Assembly: GCA_017591395.1 (NCBI GenBank)
Contig: WEDG01004123.1
Location: 1-64,000, forward strand
Direction: 5' to 3'
Length of the DNA stretch: 64,000 nt
Source: Schistocephalus solidus
Taxonomy: Eukaryota; Platyhelminthes; Cestoda; Diphyllobothriidea; Diphyllobothriidae
Shown here: piece by piece, positions 56,947-64,000 of the stretch
Layout: the number at the start of each line of letters is the position of its first letter
Numbering within the stretch: the stretch's first letter is position 1
Notes under the pieces: model-generated
Told to the model about the DNA's origin: nothing
What the model saw: only the letters and a program-made list of their open reading frames with translations
The model's database searches: none
Made by a program: the position numbers and the translations under genes

Positions 56947-58518
56947 TTAACGACCTAATTTCAATTGGCAAGTTATTCCAAAGAAAACTATACCTAGAAG
57001 CAAAGAAGAGAGAGCGTTTACACGTGGAGGATGCAGGGGAGGTATAATTAGTTCAGAATTTCTTAGGTTATAAGGAAGACTAACGGGGGTAATGACAGAA
57101 AGCTTTGGGAGAGTTGAACTATTATTAAGACGAAAAAGGAGACAAAAGCCTGCTTCAAGTCTCCTGACCCAAAGAAATTTTAGCTTCGTTAGCTGGCATC
57201 TTGTTGAGTAGGAAGTAGTTGAAAGAGTCGGATATAGGAGTTTTTTTGTGAAATGTCTTTGAACATTTTCAATTTTTGAACGGCTAGATTCGTTCATCAA
57301 ACCGAAGAAAGGACAGCAAAATTCAAGAATGGGAAGTACAAACATACGATAAAGTCTTAATTTATTTTCAGGAAGGTAGAAATTATAAGAAATAAAGCCG
57401 CAAATCTGAGCAGCTTTGGCCGTAATTCTATCGGCATGAGGCGAAAGATCTAATTTATTGGTGTAGCTTAAGCCCAAGTCCTTGATGGAGGAACATTCAA
57501 TCATATGGCAACCTTCAAAAAGATAAGAGGTTGCGGCAGCCTTACAGGCCCAAAACTCATGTAGCGACACTTAGTAGGTGAGAACTCCATTAGCCATGTG
57601 GAGCTCCAGGCCGAAAAGAGCGTCTAAGTCTGAATGAATTTGTTCTAGGCACCGTTCGGTTGTAGAGTTAGAGAAAGAATAAACGCATTTGAGATCATCA
57701 GCATAAATAAAAGATTGAGAATGTTTAACTATCGATGAAATATCATTTATATACAGTAAGAACAACAAAAGGACCTAATACGGTACCTTGAAGGACACCA
57801 CTGACAATCGGGGTAGGACTTGAGTACGAGGACCCTACTAAAACTTTTTTGTTTTCGATCATTTAGGTATGATCTAATAAAGTCAGTAAGGGGACTACGG
57901 AATCCTATAGCTTCTAGTTTAGCTAGAAGTCGTTTATGAGGCACCTTATCGAATGCCTTACTAAGATCAAAATAGATAACTACTACAGATAGATGATCAT
58001 TACGAAGAGAGGTTAGTAGATTTAGAAAAAGACATGTGGCAGGTTTCACAAGAACGGTCCGGTAAGAAGCCGTGTTGGGATAAGTTGATAATTTTATTGC
58101 TTATGCAAAAATCCGTGATTTGTTTTGCAATTAGTTTTTCAAAGAGTTTAGCAAGAGAGGGCGTTTTATGAACACCGCGATAGTTATGAATGTCCGAGCG
58201 GGAACCAGATTTAAAAACTGGTATTATAATAGAAGTTTTCCAATAATCGGGGAAGAAACCATTTACGAGAAATACTGAGTATAATTTGCTTAGTAAAGGT
58301 GGAAAATCCCTTAACTGTTTAATAAGTGAGTTTGGAATGTTATCAGTTCCAACTGAATGTGAATTTTTTAGGTGAGCTATTTCTTTTTGAATACATGAAG
58401 GTGAGAAATTAATAGTTGTTAGAAGTGAATTTGAAAGCAGAGGAATTGTGGGAGTGGTGCTAGTTACAGTGGTAAAGTGGTTGGCAAAAAACGAGTTTAA
58501 CAATTCTGCTTTGCCCAA
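56947..58518 (-). pseudogene. LINE B5 reverse transcriptase
   Basis: Frames 58518-58000 (LLNSFFANHF, HSVGTDNIPNSLIKQL, IIIPVFKSGSRSDIHNYRGVHKTPSLAKLFEKL, SQHGFLPDRSCE), 58049-57747 (VIYFDLSKAFDKVPHKRLL), 57768-57571 (LFLLYINDISS, FIYADDLKCVYSFS with both catalytic Asps) and 57570-56947 (SSIKDLGLSYTNKLDLSPHADR and the C-terminal helices). Only about three frameshifts and no obvious internal stops within blocks: the best-preserved RT of family B here. Confidence 0.85.
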
Positions 58519-58783
58519 ATCATCTGTAACAAATTTTCTGTTACAGTCGAGTAAGGGCGGAGTTACATTCAGACGCTTAGCCGATGACCGAACATGAAAG
58601 ATTTGAGCAACAGATTTGGATGAATTGGCATCACTTAGTGCCCGAGACTCCCTACGCTTATCTCGCGCGAGCCTTCAGTATCAGTATCAGTATCAGTATA
58701 TTTGAGAGAGATGTAGGTGAGTCACCTTTGAATTCCCTATTTGTACATACGAGTTGTGGTATCAAAAAAATAGTATCTCGATA

Positions 58784-58800
58784 TGTTGGCGAGGCCAACA
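58784..58800 (-). repeat. Terminal stem-loop of LINE A1
   Basis: TGTTGGC-GAG-GCCAACA, a perfect 7-bp stem with a 3-base loop, about 85 bp before the ACTGAT tail. Likely position of the structure recognised by the LINE RT at its own RNA's 3' end. Confidence 0.6.
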
Positions 58801-58826
58801 TAGTGGAACAAAGTTGAAAAAGAGCA

Positions 58827-58873
58827 GACAGTGAAAAAAAACTCCCGGTGATATTTAGGGAGAAAAAACTGTC
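58827..58873 (-). ncRNA. Compact U-rich internal-loop hairpin in the LINE A1 3' UTR (ENE-like)
   Basis: Read on the minus strand: outer stem GACAG (58873-58869)/CTGTC (58831-58827), internal loop T6 (58868-58863) opposite T8CA (58841-58832), inner stem CTCCC (58862-58858)/GGGAG (58846-58842), 11-base apical loop. It is the simplest form of the motif in the window. Confidence 0.65.
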
Positions 58874-59243
58874 GCCTTTGGGAGGGGGGTCCAATGGGGG
58901 CATTTCGGAGGTCACATGATGCTCCATTGCTGATTGCAGCGTCCGTTGAGGGATTTCAAAGGTTGAAATAGATGTCCAGATCATCCTCGGTCCATTGCGG
59001 TTCGAACCAGGGGATAACGTTCATACACCTCATGGACGACGGACGCCAGGTCCAGCTGATGCGAATACTCACGGTGTCACCAAGGTGTGTAAATAAGTTA
59101 AGCATCGAGACCTCGAGGACCCCAGCATGGGAGTAATGGGAGAATGCAAGCCCTCGAACGAAAATAACAAACAAGGAAATGTTACTCAAATATAACTAGT
59201 AGTATCATTAATGCCTTACTTTATGACGTCACACTTGCAGCTT

Positions 59244-60800
59244 TCAGTTAGTGTTGTAGCTCGCACCATTATATCGATCTAACTTTCGCTTAAAAACCTC
59301 CAGGGAGTCTGACATTACAACATCCAGAGGAAGACTATTCCAAGCTTCTACTACTCTTTTGGAGAAGAAGTACTTCCGAGTGTCTAGCCTTGCTCCAGTC
59401 ACACGTAATTTGAGAGGATGACCTCTCAAGTTCGTTGTTTTTGCTAACTCGAAGAAATCCCCTGGCACCAGACAACAGTCCTGGATACGTAGTATGCGGA
59501 ATGTCAGTATCAGGTCACCCCGAAGCTGTCTATAGTGCAAGGGAAAGAGATTGAGACTCGACAGCCGTGTTTCATAAGGCAGTGAGCCATGTCCAAGGAC
59601 AAGTTTGGTTGCTCGCCTTTTGGACCTTTTCGAGGATGTTGATGTCCTTCGCCGCCCAGGGTCTCCAAGCTTGGATAGCGGACTCCAGCTGTGGCCGCAC
59701 GAATGTTCCGAAGACTTTAGCGAAACAGTCGGTAGTGAAGGCTGCAAAAGCTCGTTTAACGAGGTACAGAATCGACATGGCTGACTTCGCTACCTTTGCG
59801 CAATGTAGGGAGGGTTTAAGCGAAGGCGTGATCCAGACTCCAAAGGTCCTTTTTGGACATCCACTTCTTTCAATGGAATGCCATTCAGACTGTAAATCGT
59901 ACGGTTCGAAGGATTGCTTTTTCCCGACTCGTATGATGTTGCACTTGCTCTCATTAAACGGCAAGAGCCAGTCATTTGACCATTTCTGGAGTCGATTTAA
60001 GTTTGCCTGCAAGTTCTCTTCATCAGCCGCAGTTTGAATGACGCGCCAAAGTTTGAGATCATCGGCAAACATGGCAATATCGCAGTCCAGTTCGTTGGCA
60101 CAATCGTTGATGTAGACAATGAACAGTATAGGGCCGAGAACAGAGCCTTGGGGAACACCACTCTCGACCTCAACTTTAGTCGACTGTTTGTCGCTGATAT
60201 GCACAGTTTGTGAGCGGCCAGTTAAGAAGTTTTTCTATCCATGTCAGAAGTCTACCTCTTACGCCTATGCGGTTGAGTTTATAAAGAAGGCGGTGGTGCG
60301 GCACGCTATCAAAAAGCCTTTTTGAAGTCTATATAGACTGCGTGCACCGTATTACCACTATCTACCGCTTCAGTCCAACGTTCTAAACAGTAGAGCAAAT
60401 TTGTGACGCAGGATCTACCTCTACGGAAACCGTGCTGGGCATCGGATAGCAGATTGTTATGTTCGAAGAACTGTATTAGTTGTTGCTTAATTATTTTTTT
60501 CCATGATTTTTGCAGCAAACTGAAGTTAGGCTGACCGGTCGATAATTGTTAGCAGAGGCTCGGCTTCCACCCTTATAAAGCGGCGTAATCCATGCGGATT
60601 TCCAGTCGGCTGGTAGACTTCCGGTCTGGAAGGATGCTTGGAAAAGCGTAGAGAGTGGTTTTGCCAACTCTCTCGCGAGCTCTTTCAACAGCTTGGCAGG
60701 TACTTTCTTCGGGACCCGGAGACTTGGATTCCTTTAACCCCAAAAGTTCTTTGAGGACAGTAGTCTCGGTAAAATTAACAGTCTCGACTATTGTATCCAC
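59244..60800 (-). pseudogene. LINE A1 reverse transcriptase
   Basis: Frames 60800-60491 (LLGLKESKSPGPE, KSAWITPLYKGGSRASANNYRPVSLTSVCCK), 60518-60309 (AQHGFRRGRSCVTNLLYCLERW, VYIDFKKAF), 60204-59572 (GVPQGSVLGPILFIVYINDCANEL and MFADDLKLWRV with both catalytic Asps, the KWSNDWLLPFNESKC helix) and 59747-59244 (LPYETRLSSLNLFPLHYRQLRGDLILTFRI, VVEAWNSLPLDVV, FKRKLDRY). Three frame changes break an otherwise complete RT. Confidence 0.88.
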
Positions 60801-60863
60801 TTCGAAGCCATCGGTAGGGTGATCGTATCTCGTTTCCTTCTTCGTCGCGTTAAAATCGGCCTT

Positions 60864-61584
60864 CTATATATATCGCTTGCCTTTCGTTCTCTTCTGGCGC
60901 TGAGAATAAAGGGAGTAATCACATATCAGCATACTATAGTCACTCTTACCGAGGGGTGCAATAGAATACACTTCATCAATGTTAGAGAAGTCCTTCGTAA
61001 ATACTAGGTCGAGGCCATTTACTCTCTGGTTCTCTCTTAATCTGGTTGGTATTTTAACCTTCTGTGCCAGAGGTTGGTCAAGAGTAAGATGCATTAGCTT
61101 GTGGCCGAAGGAAAATGGCGCACCATCAACAGTCAGATTTACCCAGTCTATTGAAGGTGCATTGAAATCTCCAGGAATAAGCACCTCCTGGTGATTTTGC
61201 TTCTTCCTTGACCAAATGAAGGAGTGACTCATCAGCTGCACTTGGAATGTTTGCTGGTCTGTAGATCGTCAATAATTGTAGGTTTTGTGATCAATCCTTT
61301 TTAATCTTTGTCCAGAGAAATTCATATTCAAGGAAGATGGCATGCGCTCGTTCGGCGGCTAATATACCTGTCCTAACGTTTACGGCCACTCCACCTCCCT
61401 GTCTATTTTCTCGGTCTCTTCGAAATAGTTGGTATCCATTTATCGAAACCTCGCTATCCGCGATTTCGGCTTTGAGCCATGTTTCCGTGATGGCAACGAC
61501 ATCGGGGGTTCGGTCTGAGATGAGTGCTTTGAGTTTGTCTGCTTTCGAAAGGAGACTCTGAGCATTTGTATACAAACATCTCAA
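60864..61584 (-). pseudogene. LINE A1 endonuclease domain
   Basis: Frame 61584-61291 starts MRCLYTNAQSLLSKADKL and has VVAITETWLK (catalytic Glu) and RQGGGVAVNV; after a broken segment, frame 61241-60864 has LIPGDFNAPSIDW, NGLDLVFTKD and PLGKSDYSML, where SDH is expected, so the final catalytic His is Tyr. Confidence 0.8.
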
Positions 61585-61603
61585 TTTAGACTGGGTAACT
61601 CCT

Positions 61604-62476
61604 CTATATAGACTTCATCTCATTTCGTGCGTTTGAATGCAAGAGTCTGTCAGTGCTTTCCGATATGAACTGGTGTCCATCCCGCCTTCTGTCGTCCTCT
61701 GAGTTCTGGAGAGCGTTCCTTTTATTATTCGAGCTCTGTACAGTTAGGCACATCTTATTTAAGGTCCTCCGTCTGTGTGAAGACCCGCCTTTAGGATGTA
61801 CGGTGTCTGCCACAAGAAAGACCTCTTATTCTCTTATATTTCCCCGTCCTTTATTTTGAGCCATTTTTCCCCTTTTTCTGTTCTCCTTTTCAGTTCTGTT
61901 CTCAGCATCCTCATTTTGTGCCTTTACGTTGGTTCGTAATCCAGCTGAAAAAAACACATCCCTCTGTGAGTAACGGAGAGCCATTCTCCGTTCTAGGAGG
62001 CGTGAAGCCTGTAGATCATTTTCAAGAATGATTTTAAGAGGCCTCGGTGATGAAAGTTCATGTTAAATACCCGCTTTCCCTAAATGGAATGCTTTTTGCA
62101 TGGTAACGCATTCGCCATCTTGAAGAATTGAAATTGAGTATACTCGGCACAAACCGAGGTCATGTTCTATCCTTTCCTTTGTAATCAGAGAAGTGGACTC
62201 GGGAGCCCCTTTAATAACTCTATTGCGTTTTCGGTCGAAATGTCTGTTTGGTGACTTAGAGCTCTGATTTGTTTTTAGGGCATAAATATCTGGAAGAATT
62301 ATACTTTGGTCGACGATGTTATTTGCGTCAATACGAGCAACGATTCCTAAAGTTAATGGCGAACCCCTTATAGGAACTTTGCCAAGTTTTTCTGCACTCG
62401 CTCCTGTTTCAACAGCAGAGGATTCAACCTGAGCATCTATCGGTAAGAACGAGCTATGTTCGGAGTTAAAACTCAT
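61604..62476 (-). pseudogene. LINE A1 ORF1
   Basis: Starts at an ATG at 62476 (MSFNSEHSSF). After a Ser/Glu/Ala-rich leader and a basic run (RHFDRKRN), the RRM-like block begins at VIKGAPESTSLITKE, continues with KAFHLGKAG and, after a frameshift near 62063, PRPLKIILENDLQASRLLERR. A charged C-terminal tail follows (ENRTEKENRKRG). These match ORF1 RNA-binding proteins of the same superfamily and the ORF1 of LINE C1. Confidence 0.65.
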
Positions 62477-62529
62477 TTTTGGTAAAATCTTCTTGGCCGT
62501 TTACGGCTTCGAATCCTTCGTCTTACAAA

Positions 62530-63270
62530 ATAACTTGGATTGATTGCAAAAGTGGTGTAATGAGGGGCTAATGAAACTTAATTTGAACAAATGCCAAGTC
62601 ATCCGTCTACGGCCTAGTAACAGAACGGGGATAAGTTTGAATATCTGTACTTCATCAACGGTCACCAACTCGAAGAGGTAAACGGGCTAACTGAAATGGG
62701 TGTGTGGTTAACGACTACTCTCAAACCATCGTCGCACTGTGCCAAGATAGCAAAGACGGCTATGTTTATCCTGGGAGTGATCAGGATATCCTTCGTTAAT
62801 TTTGACGACTAGCTTTTTAGTCGCGTGTTTGGAACATCTGTCCGGCCAGTGTTGGGATATTGCGTTCAGCTTTGGCGCTTTTGGACGAATAAGGACTCAC
62901 TCTGTTGGAAAACGTTTAACCGAGGGCGACAAAACTAGTGCGTAAATAGAGTGCCTCTCATATGAGGGTAGACTAGGAAGACTTACAATTTTTCCTCTCT
63001 TTTGAAGGCAGTGCAGAGGGGGTATGATCGTTGCCTTCAAACTTGTCAGATGAGTGGTTTATGCTCTTCATTTGATCAATTTTTTTTGAATTGGTAAACA
63101 TGACCAATCTCCTTGGTCATCAATACAAACTAAGGACGAACTAAGCCAGACTTGAAGTACGGGCCAAATTATTTTCACACCGGGTTGGTCTGGGTGAGAG
63201 CATCGCAAACCCTCCAAAATAATTTCAAGTCTTCGGTTCGGTTACATTTATTTCGCATTTTAAAGTTTTT
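62530..63270 (+). pseudogene. Decayed LINE reverse-transcriptase fragment
   Basis: Plus-strand remnant of a family A-like LINE: a KLNLNKCQVIRL run (just after the active site), then YFINGHQLEEVNGLTEMGVWLTT and SSHCAKIAKTAM in shifted frames, then VFGTSVRPVLGYCVQLW. The active site itself and the N-terminal half are missing. It lies between LINE A1 (opposite strand) and the SPT6 promoter region. Confidence 0.6.
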
Positions 63271-63573
63271 TTACCGTTTATCGTGAGCACAAATTCTGAA
63301 TATGGTATTTCTAGCACCGACTAATATCCGCGATGGAGATGGATTCTGCTGCCCAGTTTTCCAGTACTTATTTTATGGTTTCTTTGATAAAAATTTGCGA
63401 ATATGGAACGTTTTAACCTTTACTACTTCAAAGATTCTCCATGAAATTCGAGGGAATTCGAGCAAGGAAAATTTTTGAGAATTATGCATTAGAGTAGTTT
63501 GATTTTGCCCATTGTCGGTTTTGTGGTTGTAAATCAAAGTTCGTGTGTGCGGGCCGCAGAAAGCGTCGATCAA

Positions 63574-63912
63574 ATGTCTGATTTTAGAGACTCTGAGGCC
63601 TCTGAAGCCTCAGAAGATGAAGGCAGTGGAAATAAGTACACACACGAGAAGAAGGCTAATTTATCAGTCTCTTCTGACAGTGAAGAAGAAGAGGAGATCC
63701 CAGATGAGGATGAGATATGCCGAAAAGAGGGCAAGGGTTGGATCGTAAACGACGACGAGGAAGAAGAGGAAGGTGGTTCCGAGTCCGAAGAAGGTAGTAA
63801 TGCCAGTGACAAGTCGTTGGAGGAGGAAGGGGGTGATGATGATGATGACGCACTTGATGATGAAGACCTTGAACTTATCAGAGAAAACGTTGGCATCGAT
63901 ATTCAACGCAAG
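63574..63912 (+). CDS. SPT6: SPT6 transcription elongation factor, first coding exon
   Basis: SPT6 is a nuclear histone chaperone that travels with RNA polymerase II and keeps chromatin intact during transcription. This exon encodes the disordered acidic N-terminus: it begins MSDFRDSEASEASEDE, like MSDFxxSEAEESEEE at the start of animal SPT6; a GWIVNDDEEEEEG run corresponds to the GFINDDDDE-type run of the family; and it ends DDEDLELIRENVGIDIQRK, like the DDFDLIEENLGVKVKR stretch. I chose the ATG at 63574 by this match; the frame is open back to 63499. The 113 codons stop at AAG|GCAAGT, a strong GC-type donor, phase 0. The globular core, S1, YqgF-like and tandem SH2 parts lie in later exons outside the window. 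Confidence 0.85.
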
Positions 63913-63918
63913 GCAAGT
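63913..63918 (+). other. Probable GC-AG intron donor of SPT6
   Basis: AAG|GCAAGT matches the GC-donor consensus (AG|GCAAGT) at every position. Coding similarity to SPT6 ends here (the next codons, ASSDVHRKPILSW, do not fit). A GT at 63917 (CAA|GTAGCG) is a poorer alternative. Confidence 0.55.
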
Positions 63919-64000
63919 AGCGATGTGCATCGAAAACCAATTTTATCCTGGACTTCACCTAAGCTACAGTTTTTTAACTTCTAAGTCACCCTCAATTATC

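Larger units (their letters stand above)
56218..58675 (-). mobile_element. LINE family B copy B5 (5'-truncated)
   Basis: Minus-strand family B element from the N-terminal RT region (58675) to the 3' tail at 56218 (TAAATAAATAAA complement). Its 3' 620 bp are almost identical to B3, differing mainly by homopolymer length, so both are young. At 58675 it meets the terminal repeat of LINE A1 directly. Contains the U-loop hairpin at 56395-56481. Confidence 0.85.
58676..62476 (-). mobile_element. LINE family A copy A1, near full length
   Basis: Minus-strand Jockey/CR1-type LINE of about 3.8 kb: ORF1 (62476-61604), endonuclease (61584-60864), RT (60800-59244), 3' UTR with a compact U-loop hairpin (58827-58873), a terminal stem-loop (58784-58800) and a tail of ACTGAT repeats (58701-58676 on the plus strand as cagtat). 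Several frameshifts and stops, but all domains are present in order, so this is the best reference for LINE structure in the window. Confidence 0.85.

Noticed and set aside
63570..63896. Poly-Ser minus-strand frame opposite SPT6
   Set aside because: Shadow of the acidic GAA/GAT-rich SPT6 exon on the other strand.

Overview
This window looks like a piece of a large, repeat-rich animal genome, most likely a flatworm and probably a diphyllobothriidean tapeworm (Spirometra/Schistocephalus/Dibothriocephalus type). The reasons are: split genes with large introns (two exons of an Nck adaptor gene 6.6 kb apart, and a first exon of an SPT6 homologue), a dense load of Jockey/CR1-type LINEs and Ty3/Gypsy fragments, and a head-to-tail array of short C2H2 zinc-finger units of a kind I associate with those tapeworm genomes. 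There are no bacterial-style operons, rRNA genes or CRISPR arrays. The species call is inference; the gene and element calls rest on motifs visible in the sequence.

Layout. 1-3.1 kb: no recognisable gene. 3.1-5.6 kb (-): decayed Ty3/Gypsy pol (reverse transcriptase end, RNase H, integrase). 5.9-6.4 kb (+): scrap of a LINE. 6.4-9.07 kb: array of C2H2 zinc-finger repeat units on the - strand. 10.57-10.78 kb (-): tRNA-derived SINE. 11.57-11.99 kb and 18.59-18.78 kb (-): exons 2 and 1 of an Nck/Dock adaptor (first SH3 domain plus the basic/proline-rich linker); the later SH3 and SH2 exons are not in the window. 13.86-14.04 kb: long (AGG)n tract. 23-63.3 kb: an almost continuous nest of LINEs of at least seven families (called A-F and H here), many inserted into one another, plus one intact Ty3/Gypsy reverse-transcriptase domain. 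63.57-63.91 kb (+): acidic N-terminal exon of SPT6. Nck and SPT6 are divergently oriented, so the LINE nest fills the intergenic space upstream of both.

The most interesting pattern is a recurring structured motif in the 3' UTRs of several otherwise different LINE families: a short outer stem, a U-rich internal loop (about U6-7 opposite U8CA), then a CUCC.../...GGAG stem. Both stems differ between families in a compensatory way (outer GCAG/CUGC, GAAGCAG/CUGCUUC, GACAG/CUGUC, GGCAG/CUGCC; inner CUCCUACC/GGUAGGAG, CUCCUA/UAGGAG, CUCCC/GGGAG, CUCCUGAAU/AUUCAGGAG). This matches the architecture of ENE elements, which clamp a poly(A) tail in a U-A-U triple helix to stabilise RNA. A related structure sits in a separate non-coding insertion in the opposite orientation. 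If real, it would be a family of RNA-stabilising triple-helix elements shared by tapeworm LINEs.

Most LINE reading frames are interrupted by stops and frameshifts; family B has two copies that look nearly identical over the 3' end and so appears to have moved recently. Family letters are local labels only.
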